From NCBI GenBank assembly GCA_044226205.1, contig JBGAHL010000017.1:1-64000 (forward strand): DNA of 64,000 nucleotides. Reading direction: 5' to 3'. Below are positions 15,176-25,180 of this stretch, piece after piece. The DNA is from M3007 sp044226205 (GTDB taxonomy: Bacteria > Bacteroidota > Bacteroidia > Chitinophagales > Saprospiraceae). The stretch's first letter is position 1. Every line of letters begins with the position of its first letter. The position numbers and the translations under genes are program-made. A model generated the notes under the pieces. It was not told the origin of the DNA. It worked only from the letters and a program-made list of their open reading frames with translations, and searched no databases.

Positions 15176-16372
15176 CTAAAAATCCGACGTAATCAACAAA
15201 TCCAGATTAGTCGTTTTGATCTGAAACCGCTCGCCCAGGTAGGCATTCGTCAGCGAGCCTTTGTAGGTGTACACGCCGTTGCGCAGGCCGGGATGACTGG
15301 TGATGAGCGTGTGAATGCCGCCCGTCTCGGCTTTCAGCAGCAGGGAAGTCAGGATATTGCTGATGGCGTCGGAGGCCGTGCGCGCGACGCGGGAGGGGAT
15401 GTTGGGCACGCAATAGTGGATTACGCCGTGTTTGACGAAAGTAGGCTCGTCGTGGCTGGTCGTGACGGAGGTTTCGAAACAGCCGCCCTGGTCGATGCTC
15501 ACGTCGACGATGACCGAGCCGGGTTTCATTTGCCGGATAATGTCTTCCGACACGACGATGGGCGTATTGGCCTGCGCCGAATGCAGGGCGCCGATGGCCA
15601 CGTCGGCGGTGATGAGTTGTTCGCGCAGGTGGATGGGGTTGATGACCGAGGTATGAAGCTGGCGGCCTACGTGTTTTTGCAGGCGCATCAGTTTGTACAC
15701 GTTGTTGTCGAAAATGCGCACCTCGGCGCCCAGGCCCAGGGCCGTGCGCGTGGCAAACTCGGCCACCACGCCCGCGCCGAGGATGATGACCTTGGCCGGT
15801 GGCACGCCCGCGATGCCGCCCAGCAGCACGCCTTTGCCGCCCCGGGCCGTGGCCAGCAGGTCGGCCGCGATCAGGATGGCGCTGATGCCGGCGATCTCGC
15901 TCATGACGCGCACCAGCGGAAACACGCCCGTATCGTCGTCGCGGATGTACTCCATGGCGAGGGCAATGACGCGCTTTTTTTGCAGTTTCTGAATGTACTC
16001 GGCGTTGAGCAGGGGCAGGTGGATGGGCGAAATAATCACCTGGTTGGGCCGCATCAGGTCGATCTCGGCCAGGGTGGGCGGCGCGACTTTGACCAAAACA
16101 TCGGCTTTAAACACCTCCTCCGGGCTGCCGGCAATCTCCGCGCCGGCTTCCGAATATTCGTGATCGCTGTATTTCGATTGCTCGCCGGCGCCGCTTTGCA
16201 CCAGCACGCGGTGGCCGTGGGCCGTGAGCGTTGCCACGGAATGCGGCGCCAGCGCCACGCGGTGTTCCTGCAGTATGGTCTCTTTTGGTACGCCGATAAA
16301 CAACCGTTGTTGTTTGGGCAATACGGCCAGGGTTTCCGCCTGGGGCGTTGCGACGTTAATGGTTTCCATCAT
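15176..16372 (-). CDS. ald: Alanine dehydrogenase
   Basis: The enzyme interconverts L-alanine and pyruvate plus ammonia with NAD. The 398-residue protein shows the family N-terminus IGVPKETILQEHRVALAP (about residues 26-43), substrate region VLVKVAPP (about 90-97), the catalytic histidine block SPIHLPLL (about 113), the Rossmann loop VIILGAGVVAEFA (about 193-205) and the C-terminal CVPNIPSRVARTAS block (about 328). About 25 residues precede the usual start, as in other Bacteroidetes forms. It is 6 bases from the tsaE gene, so both are likely cotranscribed, a chance pairing by function. Confidence 0.94.
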   Translation of the reverse strand: MMETINVATPQAETLAVLPKQQRLFIGVPKETILQEHRVALAPHSVATLTAHGHRVLVQSGAGEQSKYSDHEYSEAGAEIAGSPEEVFKADVLVKVAPPTLAEIDLMRPNQVIISPIHLPLLNAEYIQKLQKKRVIALAMEYIRDDDTGVFPLVRVMSEIAGISAILIAADLLATARGGKGVLLGGIAGVPPAKVIILGAGVVAEFATRTALGLGAEVRIFDNNVYKLMRLQKHVGRQLHTSVINPIHLREQLITADVAIGALHSAQANTPIVVSEDIIRQMKPGSVIVDVSIDQGGCFETSVTTSHDEPTFVKHGVIHYCVPNIPSRVARTASDAISNILTSLLLKAETGGIHTLITSHPGLRNGVYTYKGSLTNAYLGERFQIKTTNLDLLITSDF

Positions 16373-16378
16373 GACTGA

Positions 16379-16804
16379 TCACAAAATTAAAATGCGGCGC
16401 CGGGTTTCGTCCAGCATTTCGATGTCAATTTTCGCCGTGTCGGCCGGCAGCAGGGTTTCCACCAGTTGCGGCCATTCGATGAGGCAATAAGAAGCGTCGT
16501 CGAGCATCTCTTCGATCCCGATGTCGAAAGCCTCCTGCGGGGTTTTCAGGCGGTAAAGATCGAGGTGATGCACCGCGACGCCCGTCCCGTCGGCCAAGTG
16601 CCCGGCATAGACATTGACCAAAGAAAACGTCGGGCTCGCCACCGCGTCCCTGACGCCCAGATGGCGACAAAACGCGGCGGTGAAGGTCGTTTTTCCCGCC
16701 CCCATTTCGCCGTACAGGGCAATTTTGCGGCGCCCGGCCAGGGCTTCAAACACTTGCGGCATAATGCCGGGCAGTTCGCCGGCGTTGTTGATCCTTATTT
16801 CCAC
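16379..16804 (-). CDS. tsaE: tRNA threonylcarbamoyladenosine biosynthesis ATPase
   Basis: TsaE is the ATPase of the TsaB-TsaD-TsaE complex, which makes t6A at position 37 of ANN-decoding tRNAs. The 141-residue protein has Walker A GEMGAGKTTF (about residues 32-41), the switch-like region SPTFSLVNVY (about 57-66), HHLDLYRL (about 77-84) and IEWPQLVE (about 106-113). The start at 16804 gives the normal N-terminus. It is divergent from murF-alr across an 81-base intergenic gap. Confidence 0.95.
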   Translation of the reverse strand: MEIRINNAGELPGIMPQVFEALAGRRKIALYGEMGAGKTTFTAAFCRHLGVRDAVASPTFSLVNVYAGHLADGTGVAVHHLDLYRLKTPQEAFDIGIEEMLDDASYCLIEWPQLVETLLPADTAKIDIEMLDETRRRILIL

Positions 16805-16823
16805 CCGAGCAATATTTTACGGG

Positions 16824-16831
16824 CAAAATTA
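16824..16831 (-). promoter_or_regulatory. -7 promoter element for tsaE-ald
   Basis: On the minus strand this reads TAATTTTG, an exact TAnnTTTG match, 20 bases upstream of the tsaE start. Confidence 0.5.
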
Positions 16832-16885
16832 ACACGGCAGCGGGGTAATTTTCGCCCGCTTTCCAAGGGCTCGTGCCAGCATCGT

Positions 16886-19360
16886 ATGACCACACTTTCC
16901 GACCTGCAACAATTGCTTTCGGCCCAATGGCTGAAAAAACATGCTCCCGGGGCCGCAATCGAACACCTGGTGCTCGACAGCCGTCAGCATCCCGCGCCGC
17001 CCAACGCCCTGTTTTTTGCCCTGACGGGCGTGCGGCACGACGGCCATCGCTACCTCGGCGAAGCCTGGCAAGCGGGCGTCCGGCATTTCGTGGTCAGCCG
17101 CGCCGAAGGACTGCCCGAACTGCCCGATTCCAATATCCTGCTCGTCGGCAACACCCTCGACGCCCTGCAAACGATCGCGGCCGCGCATCGCGGCAGGTTT
17201 CGCTACCCGGTCGTCGGCATCACCGGCTCCAACGGCAAAACCATCGTGAAAGAATGGCTGTACCAGCTGCTGCGGGCCGACTACAACATCGTGCGCAGTC
17301 CGAAAAGTTACAATTCGCAGGTCGGCGTTCCGCTCTCCGTCTGGCTCATGCAAGCCGGCCACGATCTGGGGATTTTCGAAGCCGGCATCTCCCGGCCCGG
17401 CGAAATGGCGCGGCTTTCGGAGATCATTCGGCCCGACATCGGCATTTTTACCACCCTGGGGCCCGCCCACCGCGAAGGTTTTCAGAGCGACGAGGAAAAG
17501 GTGCGGGAAAAAATGCGGCTGTTCGACCACGCCCGCGTGCTGATTTACTGTGCCGATCACGACAAAATCGCGGCTGCCGCGCAGGAATGGGCCAGTGAAA
17601 CGCGGCGAACCTTCAGTTGGTCGAAAGCCGGCCGGCCCGCCGACCTGCGGATCCTGCGGCAAAGCCCCGCCCCGAATGGCGGCACCCGGCTCGAAGCGCT
17701 GTATGGTGAACAAACGCTCAACATCCTGATCCCTTTCACCGACGCCGCTTCCATCGAAAACGCCATTCATTGCTGGGCGCTGCTGCTGTATTTGAACGTG
17801 CCCGAAGCCCGCATCCGCGTGCGCATGCGCCGCCTGGAGCCGGTGGAAATGCGCCTCGAACTCAAAGCCGGCATCAACCGCTGCACGCTGATCAACGACG
17901 CCTACAACACCGACCTGGCTTCCCTGCAACTGGCCCTGCAATTCGCCCGGCAACAAGTCCGCGAGGGACAGGCGCTCACGCTGGTGTTGTCCGACATTCT
18001 GCAAAGCGGCGAGCGGGCAGCCAGTTTGTACAAAAAAGTGGCCCGGCTGCTGCACGAACACGGCGTGGAGCGGCTCATCGGCATCGGGTCGGCGGTGAGC
18101 GCCATCCGGGCTTTTTTGAAAGACGACCTGCGGAGCGATTTTTTCCCCAATTCGGAGATTTTTTTACAAAAAATAGCGCAACTCGACTTCCACGACGAAC
18201 TCATCCTGCTCAAAGGCGCCCGCCCCTTCGCGTTTGAACGCATCGCCCGAAGGCTCGAACAAAAAGCGCACAAAACCGTGCTGGAAGTCAACCTCGCCGC
18301 GATGGTGCACAACCTCAACGTGTACACCCGCCTGCTGCGCCCCGGCGTCAAAACGCTCGTGATGGTGAAGGCGGCGGCCTATGGCAGCGGCGGCGCGGAG
18401 GTCGCCAAACTGCTCGAATTTCACAAAGTCGATTACCTCGGGGTAGCCTATGCCGACGAGGGCATCGAACTGCGCCACGCGGGCGTACAATTGCCCATTC
18501 TGGTGCTCAATCCCGAAGCCTCGGGGTTCGACGCCATGTACCGCTACCGCCTCGAACCCGAGGTGTACAGCCTCCAGCAGTTCGACGACCTGATCCGCTA
18601 CGCCGGTCGCGACCGGCAGCTCACCATCCACCTCAAACTCGACACGGGCATGCGGCGCCTGGGTTTTGAGGAGGCCGACCTGCCGGCGCTTTGCGCGCGT
18701 TTGCAGCAACACCCCAATTTGCGGGTGCAGTCCGTTTTTTCGCACCTGGCTGCCAGTGATGCCCCGGCCCACGACGGATTCACCCGCCGGCAGGCCGAGT
18801 TGTTTTTAAAAAATTATGCCGCCATCGTAGCGATCCTGGGCTACGCCCCGCTGCGCCATATTGTCAACACTGGCGGCATCGCGCGTTTTCCGGAATACCA
18901 CTTTGACATGGTGCGGCTCGGCATCGGTATTTACGGCATCGATTCGAGCGGTTTGCAGGAGCAGTTGCGGGTGGTCAATACCCTCAAAGCGACCATCAGC
19001 CAGATCAAATCCGTACCCGCCGGCGAAACGGTGGGTTACAACCGCAATGGGACCGTGCAGCGGCCCAGCCGGATCGCCACCATCAGCGTGGGGTATGCCG
19101 ACGGTTTCCTGCGACTGGCAGGCGGCGGGCGCTACGCCGTGGGCATCCACAACCGCCCGGCGCCCACCGTTGGCAACGTGTGCATGGATATGAGCATGGT
19201 CGACGTGACCGACATCCCCGAGGCCCGCGAAGGCGACGAGGTGGTGGTGTTTGGTGAAATGCCGCCCGTACAGGAACTGGCCGCGGCTTTGCAAACCATT
19301 CCTTACGAGGTGTTTACGAATATTTCGGAACGGGTAAAAAGGGTGTATTGGCAGGAGTGA
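16886..19360 (+). CDS. murF-alr: Bifunctional MurF ligase / alanine racemase
   Basis: This 824-residue fusion combines D-Ala-D-Ala adding enzyme (MurF, about 1-455) with a PLP alanine racemase (about 460-824). It thus supplies D-alanine and ligates the D-Ala-D-Ala dipeptide onto the muramyl tripeptide in the cytoplasm. MurF shows the ATP loop GITGSNGKTIVKEW (about 111-124) and the INDAYN block (about 336). The racemase has the PLP lysine in VMVKAAAYGSGG (Lys495), the catalytic tyrosine in VGYNRNGT and ISVGYADGFLR. The fusion is typical of Bacteroidetes. The start ATG at 16886 precedes the conserved MurF N-terminus; an open frame from 16466 overlaps tsaE on the other strand and is not used. 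Confidence 0.96.
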   Translation: MTTLSDLQQLLSAQWLKKHAPGAAIEHLVLDSRQHPAPPNALFFALTGVRHDGHRYLGEAWQAGVRHFVVSRAEGLPELPDSNILLVGNTLDALQTIAAAHRGRFRYPVVGITGSNGKTIVKEWLYQLLRADYNIVRSPKSYNSQVGVPLSVWLMQAGHDLGIFEAGISRPGEMARLSEIIRPDIGIFTTLGPAHREGFQSDEEKVREKMRLFDHARVLIYCADHDKIAAAAQEWASETRRTFSWSKAGRPADLRILRQSPAPNGGTRLEALYGEQTLNILIPFTDAASIENAIHCWALLLYLNVPEARIRVRMRRLEPVEMRLELKAGINRCTLINDAYNTDLASLQLALQFARQQVREGQALTLVLSDILQSGERAASLYKKVARLLHEHGVERLIGIGSAVSAIRAFLKDDLRSDFFPNSEIFLQKIAQLDFHDELILLKGARPFAFERIARRLEQKAHKTVLEVNLAAMVHNLNVYTRLLRPGVKTLVMVKAAAYGSGGAEVAKLLEFHKVDYLGVAYADEGIELRHAGVQLPILVLNPEASGFDAMYRYRLEPEVYSLQQFDDLIRYAGRDRQLTIHLKLDTGMRRLGFEEADLPALCARLQQHPNLRVQSVFSHLAASDAPAHDGFTRRQAELFLKNYAAIVAILGYAPLRHIVNTGGIARFPEYHFDMVRLGIGIYGIDSSGLQEQLRVVNTLKATISQIKSVPAGETVGYNRNGTVQRPSRIATISVGYADGFLRLAGGGRYAVGIHNRPAPTVGNVCMDMSMVDVTDIPEAREGDEVVVFGEMPPVQELAAALQTIPYEVFTNISERVKRVYWQE

Positions 19361-19480
19361 GGGGATTTACCTATCGTGTCCTAAAATTTAACTTGACTGT
19401 CCCAAATATGGGGCTTAAATTTGTACTGTATTATTTTATCACCACCATTGAGGGTGAATGATAATATCCTGCCGAATTTC

Positions 19481-19511
19481 TGGCGCTGCAACGGCGCCAA
19501 TCCTTTTTTTC
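19481..19511 (+). terminator. Probable terminator downstream of murF-alr
   Basis: TGGCGC (19481-19486) pairs with GCGCCA (19494-19499), followed by seven T. It lies 120 bases after the stop. The rest of 19361-19682 is AT-rich and holds no gene that could be recognised. Confidence 0.6.
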
Positions 19512-19682
19512 TTGAGCGTAATGAGAAACCTGGCTCATCCCAGCCTGTTTGTGTTCACATGCAGATAGGTCAAGGAGAAGGGCTATTAATCATTTTCCAA
19601 TGGCTCATTGCACCATTGGGGAGGTATGATGTATTATTTTTTTCTGAATTTTTTTCTCATTATTTTTTAAAACCAATCAATT

Positions 19683-22586
19683 ATGCTTCAAGAAATGTAC
19701 AGTCCCGAACCGGCATTTATGGCCCCAAAAGGAAAGGAAAGGAAGTTACCAATTTGGATAATTCCCCTGATCTTTTTGAGTATGTTTTCCAACTTTATTT
19801 CCGCGCAACAAGCCACATGTCCGTGGCTTGCTGACTTTTCAATCAACATCGTGCCCAAGCTGCCAGGATCTACGCCGACCAATCCAGGTTGCCCGACACC
19901 GGATTGCGATGAATTGATGTATGAAGTGTACATCACGACAAACGCATCTTACACTTCTTTTGAGTACAGCTGGCTATCCATTCAGGCACGCATCAATACT
20001 AACGGAACGAGTAGTTATATTGAAACCGCCCTTAGCCGCGAATCCTGTTCTCCGGCCTGGAACGCCGCACAGTTTTCTGTCGAAAACGACCCTGCCGGTT
20101 TTGGTTTGGTAACGCTTAATCTGGGGGATCCGTTTAACACGAGCTACCCATCTTCCTTAGGCCAGGCAATACCCTTAACCAACGGTTCTGCTCTGCTATT
20201 TACGATTGTAATACATGCGCCGGCAGGCTCCCCTGTTACTTGGCAAAACCCTAGTACTGGGTCCAATCCATATATTTCGGTATATGCTAAAAATGTTCAG
20301 TTCGGTTCGAGTTGTGCCGGTGAACTAGCCGTCAATTACGGCGGTGCAATTTCCCCCAACATAACCATGCCTGTGCCCGGCAGTTGTACGGGAGGCGCAG
20401 GTTATTTTGTTGATGTTCCGCAACAAATGCAAACCTACCAGGGCAACTTCCTTGACGCGGTGCCTATCCCAATTATCCTGACAGGTTTGACGCCGGGAAC
20501 TATTCTGGAAGAACTTGAAGTCGTAGCCCTCGTAAAAACGCAGAACTACATGGAGTTCGGCAACGTGGTAAGCGATCTGCTTCCTTGTACGGGCGGAATC
20601 CTTGACCCAGACAACTGTTCTATCAAAATCCGGGATTACGAAAGCGGCGGGTACAAGTACCGGGAAATCAGCGCTTTGGCACAGAACGTGACCGTAAACA
20701 GCGCTCACGATCTTTTGCTGAAAATTTACTTGTTAGGCCCATTAAATGAATCTATTGGAGATTGCGCCGAGATGACTATTCAGTCGCTCCGGATCAAACA
20801 AAACGGCGTTTGTTGTTCTGTACCACATTCGACTGCAAACGGTTATCCTTCTGCCACCATTTGTTACCAGGGGTCGCCTGTATGCCCGGAGTTTGATCTG
20901 GCCGTAACCGACCTCACTTCCGGCAATGATTGCGAAATCAAATACCGGGTGGCTTTAAACTGGAGTTACCAGCAGGCTTCGTTCAATATAGAAGAACTGC
21001 GCTTCCGCTTGCGTTTTGCCGTTGATGGGCCACTGAACGTATCAGCCCTGAACAATTCACTGTGCGCCAACTGCCTCACCATTACCTCCCCGACGCAAGG
21101 GCTGTATGAAGCCACCGTCAATCTGACCAATACCCTCGTGAACAAAGGCAGCGGATTTGATCTGGTTTTTTCAAGTACAGATGGCTGCGTAACCGGGTTT
21201 TTGTTTCTGGAATCCACCATCGACGTGGTCGGTTCTCCCAAATGTGTGCCAGAGCTGCTTCCTCCCTACACAACCGGTAATTATTCCAGGTGTTTTGCGC
21301 GGCTGGCCGGGAACCTTTTTTACAAATCAACACAAGACTGCGCTGATTATCTGATCAATGCCAAGCCTGTATCCGGTGCAGGCTCCAACTGCGAGTTCAA
21401 TGATATTCTTGAAAATGGTAATTCCCCCTGGTCATTCTGCGCATGCAAAACCGGGTTCCCCTACACAGTTACCTGCAGTCGTATCAGCGGCGGCGGCTGG
21501 CTCGATAATGTCAGCACCTTTGACCTAGTGCTGATGTCCAAGCATATTTTGGGTACTGATCCATTCAACAATACTTTTAAAGAGGTCGCAGCAGATATTG
21601 ACTGTAATGGAGTCGTTGCTACATTTGATATAGTAGAACTACGAAAATTACTTTTAGGCATATATACAACATTCCCTAATGGTGTTCCTTCATATAAAAT
21701 TCTCGGTTCAACGCCACCTACTCAATACCCGGCTCCGAATCCCCCCTACAGTGCATCCAACCCGAATCCCTATTGCCAGTCTTCTCTAACCAAAATAATT
21801 AACTCGGCATCTGACAATGTTAATTTTTATTCTGTCAAAACCGGCGATGTCAGCTGGGCAAATGACAGCAGCCCAATTTCCTGCTTTACGAGCGACAATG
21901 CTGAAGATCGCATTAATAGCACTTTGCCCGTTCGCCTGACTAATTCCCTGGTTCCGCCAGGTCAGATATTGCGGATACCTATCATTTTAGATCAAAACGA
22001 CGCCTTAGCGGCTTGGCAATGTGCATTGCACTTCGACCCAACTCGAATGCAGTACATTGGATTTATACCGGGTAATACGAATGGAGAAATTTACGCTGGT
22101 GCGACAGATGCTGATGAGGGTATCTTGCGACTGTTGTGGTATGAACAACATGGGCAAGAAATACCGATGGCGACCGGTGAAGCGCTTTGCTACCTTGACT
22201 TTTACGTATCTACCGAGATCAGCCACACTGAACTTGAACTTTTCGAAGAACCAGACGGTCTAAAGCCACTAGCCTATGAGGCAGATGGTCGGGCATACCA
22301 TTTGACTGCGATTGCCAATAGCGAAACAGGGCCGACTATACGCGTATTTCCGAACCCATTTGGTCAAAATATCTGGCTGAACATCAATGTGCCGCATGAC
22401 GGTAAAGCCACTCTTAGCATTTGCGATGCACTGGGAAATATTGTTAGTGAGCAGGGGCTCGATTTGAAGGCTGGATCACAAAAAATACAACTCGAAAGTG
22501 CGGACTTGGGCCACAACTCGGGGTACTACCATTTAACCCTTCGCACAGTGGATGGGATACAAACTGTCAAACTGCTGAAACTCTGA
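19683..22586 (+). CDS. Secreted protein with dockerin-like, cohesin-like and T9SS sorting domains
   Basis: The 967-residue protein has an unusual N-terminus: about 24 polar residues, then a hydrophobic signal segment ending SAQQ near residue 42; an internal ATG at 19719 would give a normal signal peptide. Residues 45-600 are Cys- and Asn-rich beta modules without recognisable family. A dockerin type I-like pair of calcium-loop repeats lies around 613-660 (STFDLVLMSKHILGTDPFNN, DIDCNGVVATFDIVELRKLL). A cohesin-like domain follows at about 745-860 (IPIILDQNDALAAWQCALHFD). The C-terminus from about 883 (VFPNPF) is a type A Por/T9SS sorting domain ending TVKLLKL. Base composition is visibly lower in GC than the flanking genes, suggesting transfer. 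Confidence 0.88.
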   Translation: MLQEMYSPEPAFMAPKGKERKLPIWIIPLIFLSMFSNFISAQQATCPWLADFSINIVPKLPGSTPTNPGCPTPDCDELMYEVYITTNASYTSFEYSWLSIQARINTNGTSSYIETALSRESCSPAWNAAQFSVENDPAGFGLVTLNLGDPFNTSYPSSLGQAIPLTNGSALLFTIVIHAPAGSPVTWQNPSTGSNPYISVYAKNVQFGSSCAGELAVNYGGAISPNITMPVPGSCTGGAGYFVDVPQQMQTYQGNFLDAVPIPIILTGLTPGTILEELEVVALVKTQNYMEFGNVVSDLLPCTGGILDPDNCSIKIRDYESGGYKYREISALAQNVTVNSAHDLLLKIYLLGPLNESIGDCAEMTIQSLRIKQNGVCCSVPHSTANGYPSATICYQGSPVCPEFDLAVTDLTSGNDCEIKYRVALNWSYQQASFNIEELRFRLRFAVDGPLNVSALNNSLCANCLTITSPTQGLYEATVNLTNTLVNKGSGFDLVFSSTDGCVTGFLFLESTIDVVGSPKCVPELLPPYTTGNYSRCFARLAGNLFYKSTQDCADYLINAKPVSGAGSNCEFNDILENGNSPWSFCACKTGFPYTVTCSRISGGGWLDNVSTFDLVLMSKHILGTDPFNNTFKEVAADIDCNGVVATFDIVELRKLLLGIYTTFPNGVPSYKILGSTPPTQYPAPNPPYSASNPNPYCQSSLTKIINSASDNVNFYSVKTGDVSWANDSSPISCFTSDNAEDRINSTLPVRLTNSLVPPGQILRIPIILDQNDALAAWQCALHFDPTRMQYIGFIPGNTNGEIYAGATDADEGILRLLWYEQHGQEIPMATGEALCYLDFYVSTEISHTELELFEEPDGLKPLAYEADGRAYHLTAIANSETGPTIRVFPNPFGQNIWLNINVPHDGKATLSICDALGNIVSEQGLDLKAGSQKIQLESADLGHNSGYYHLTLRTVDGIQTVKLLKL

Positions 22587-22643
22587 TTTAATAATTGACC
22601 AAGCCGGCCCTGCCCCCTTCAGGGCCGGCCCATTTTTTTCGAT

Positions 22644-25157
22644 ATGAAAATCTATATTGTTTTATTGTTCATCTTTATTGTAGTGGGCTCGCCCCTTCGT
22701 TCGCAATCCGTCTACTACGTCAATCCTGCCGCTTCTGGTCAAAATGACGGAAGCTCCTGGTTCGATGCTTTCATTGACCTTCAAACTGCCATGCAAACTG
22801 CCGTGGCTGGCGATACCGTCTGGGTGGCGCAGGGGCTATATCGTACAACGTCCGGTACGGACCGTACCATACATTTCCACCTCAAAAGCGGCGTAAAACT
22901 ATACGGCGGATTCGCTGGCGACGAAACAGAACTCGCACAGCGCGACTGGGCCGCTCATCCCACCATTTTCGATGGCGATATCGGCCTGGCTGACGACAGC
23001 ACCGACAATACTTACAATCTACTGTACTTAGACAACCCGGACTCGAATACACTCATCGACGGATTTATCTTTCGCTACGCGATTGCAAACAATATCAATT
23101 CAACGGGTTTCGACCCCACGGTTTGCGGCGCGGCGATTTTTATAGACGCTGTAGTAGGTGAAGCTTATCCGCTGATTCGCAACTGTACCTTCATAGACAA
23201 TTTCGCGATCAACAACGGCGGAGCCGTGTATGTGCATACCAACCTGAACAGCTCGGTGGCGCCGCGTTTTTGGAACTGTGTATTTCGCAGTAATTATTCG
23301 CTTGGTTGGGGTGGAGCAGTGTACCGTGGCGGAAGTAGTTGGGTAGAATGGCCCGGCGACTTCCGGGATTGTCTGTTTCAGGACAATTACGCAGTTTTTG
23401 GAGGGGCGATTTTTTACAATGATGCGCCCCGAACGGACACCTTACAGGTAGAGCGATGTCAGTTTATCAACAATGTGGCGTACAACTTCGGGGGGGCATT
23501 CTACACCAACGGCCGGCCGGAGGGCTGCCTTATTGTAATGCGCAATTGTGATTTTGTAGAAAATCAGGCTCGTATCGGCGGGGGAATCAGTCATTACTCG
23601 GATTCCAGCCCTATAGGGGTGTTTTCGATGGACTCCTGTCTATTTCTTCAAAACAAAATATATCAACCAATTCAGGGCATACCGGCTTACGCACCGGCAA
23701 TGAGCATTTATTCAGGCTTTTTTGCTGAAAATGAAGGCCTGATTCTTATACATGCATGTCATATTTTAGAGCAAAAAAATAGTGGAGGGGATGAGGTCAT
23801 AGGTTTTTTCAACGAAATCAACATTCAAAATTGTTCTTTTAACACAAATAGCATACAGTTTTCAGCAGGCAATAAAATGTGGTTCCGTCAAAATACTTGC
23901 AAACTTAAAGATCAGGTTATTTATATATCAAGCAGTCAAAACGAGAGGAACGTTGTCGTATGGGATAATCTATTTTTAGGCGGAGCGCCTTGGATAAGCG
24001 GGCCTGCAATTTATTCAGGCAATCTATTTAAAGATATAACCTTTTCCGTTAACCCGCCCCAGCCTAATGGAGGAGGATACCCTGTTCCAAGCCTTGTATT
24101 CAACAATATTTTCTATAACACGCAAAATATTCATCCCGGTGCAAATGGATACTTTGTTCCTATAAATTACGATTCCACGTATTTTTACAATAATTTAATC
24201 AGCGATCTGCCAGATTGCGAAGGCTTCCCCAGCCTCTTCGTCTGCGGCCCCGGCAACCTCTTCGGCCTCGATCCCTTGTTCGCCGACACGGCCGCCGGCG
24301 ATTTCCACCTGCTGCCCTGCTCCCCGGCCATCAATGCCGGCCTGAACGATTTTTACCTGCAAAACAACCTGCTCAACGACCTCGACGGCAATCCCCGAAT
24401 CCTCGACGGCCTCACCGACATGGGCCCCTACGAAAGCCCGCTGCTGGCCGCCGCAGCGCCCCCTGCCGTCCGCCCGGCTTGCCCAGGCACGGCCTCCGGC
24501 GCCGTGCTTTTCGATATCGACAACGCCTGCTCGCCCCTCGCTTTTCTATGGTCGGGCGACAATGGTGCAGGCAGCGACACCTCGGCGCTCGCCCCTGGCA
24601 TGTACCAGTTCACCATCACCGACCAACAGGGCAAAGTGCTGGAAATGGCCCTCGCCGTCGGCGAAGCCACCCCGCCTCTTCTGTCGGCAGAAATGACCCC
24701 GGCCTCCTGCCCCGGCTGTCCCGACGGCGCCATCACCGCGAGCGCCGAGGGCGGGTATCCGCCATTTTCATTCCTGTGGAGCACGGGCGATACCGGCGTA
24801 TCGATTGCCGGGGTTCCGCCCGGCCTTTACGATATCTCCGTCACCGATGCCGCCGGCTGCGTTTATACCGATTCGATCACCCTGCTCGCCGTCGGGACCG
24901 ATGAAGCCAGCCAGCCCGGCTTCCGCCTCTTCCCCAACCCCGCCCACGACGCCACCCTGCTGCAACTCGCCGCACCCGCTCCCGCCGAACTCCGGCTCTG
25001 CCTCACCGATGCCAACGGCCGCACCCTCCGCCATTGGATACTCCCGGCCGGCGCCGACCGGCTCCCGCTTCCCCTCGACGGACTGAGCAGCGGCGTCTAC
25101 TGGCTCTGGCTGCGCGACGATGAGCGGGTGCAGGGGGTGAGGCTGCTGCGCGGATGA
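22644..25157 (+). CDS. Secreted right-handed beta-helix protein with SprB-like repeats and T9SS sorting domain
   Basis: The 837-residue protein has a signal peptide (ending PLRSQS, about residue 21). Residues 25-600 form a parallel beta-helix of the polymorphic-outer-membrane/choice-of-anchor-Q type: VNPAASGQNDGSSW, LYGGFAGDE, repeated FxDCxFxxNxAxxGGA-like rungs, closing with DMGPYES. Two SprB-like modules follow (about 610-760; FLWSTGDTG, LYDISVTDAAGC). The end from about 763 (FRLFPNPAHD) is a T9SS sorting domain. Up to about position 24,200 the DNA is AT-richer with varied third positions; beyond it codons become almost uniformly C/G-ending, as if two sequences of different origin were joined in frame. 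It sits 57 bases downstream of the previous secreted protein gene. Confidence 0.9.
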   Translation: MKIYIVLLFIFIVVGSPLRSQSVYYVNPAASGQNDGSSWFDAFIDLQTAMQTAVAGDTVWVAQGLYRTTSGTDRTIHFHLKSGVKLYGGFAGDETELAQRDWAAHPTIFDGDIGLADDSTDNTYNLLYLDNPDSNTLIDGFIFRYAIANNINSTGFDPTVCGAAIFIDAVVGEAYPLIRNCTFIDNFAINNGGAVYVHTNLNSSVAPRFWNCVFRSNYSLGWGGAVYRGGSSWVEWPGDFRDCLFQDNYAVFGGAIFYNDAPRTDTLQVERCQFINNVAYNFGGAFYTNGRPEGCLIVMRNCDFVENQARIGGGISHYSDSSPIGVFSMDSCLFLQNKIYQPIQGIPAYAPAMSIYSGFFAENEGLILIHACHILEQKNSGGDEVIGFFNEINIQNCSFNTNSIQFSAGNKMWFRQNTCKLKDQVIYISSSQNERNVVVWDNLFLGGAPWISGPAIYSGNLFKDITFSVNPPQPNGGGYPVPSLVFNNIFYNTQNIHPGANGYFVPINYDSTYFYNNLISDLPDCEGFPSLFVCGPGNLFGLDPLFADTAAGDFHLLPCSPAINAGLNDFYLQNNLLNDLDGNPRILDGLTDMGPYESPLLAAAAPPAVRPACPGTASGAVLFDIDNACSPLAFLWSGDNGAGSDTSALAPGMYQFTITDQQGKVLEMALAVGEATPPLLSAEMTPASCPGCPDGAITASAEGGYPPFSFLWSTGDTGVSIAGVPPGLYDISVTDAAGCVYTDSITLLAVGTDEASQPGFRLFPNPAHDATLLQLAAPAPAELRLCLTDANGRTLRHWILPAGADRLPLPLDGLSSGVYWLWLRDDERVQGVRLLRG

Positions 25158-25180
25158 ACGGCTACCGATATAATTGCCGC

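Noticed and set aside
16829..18061. Long minus-strand frame inside murF-alr
   Set aside because: Both enzyme halves on the plus strand are fully recognisable; the antisense frame has no independent evidence.
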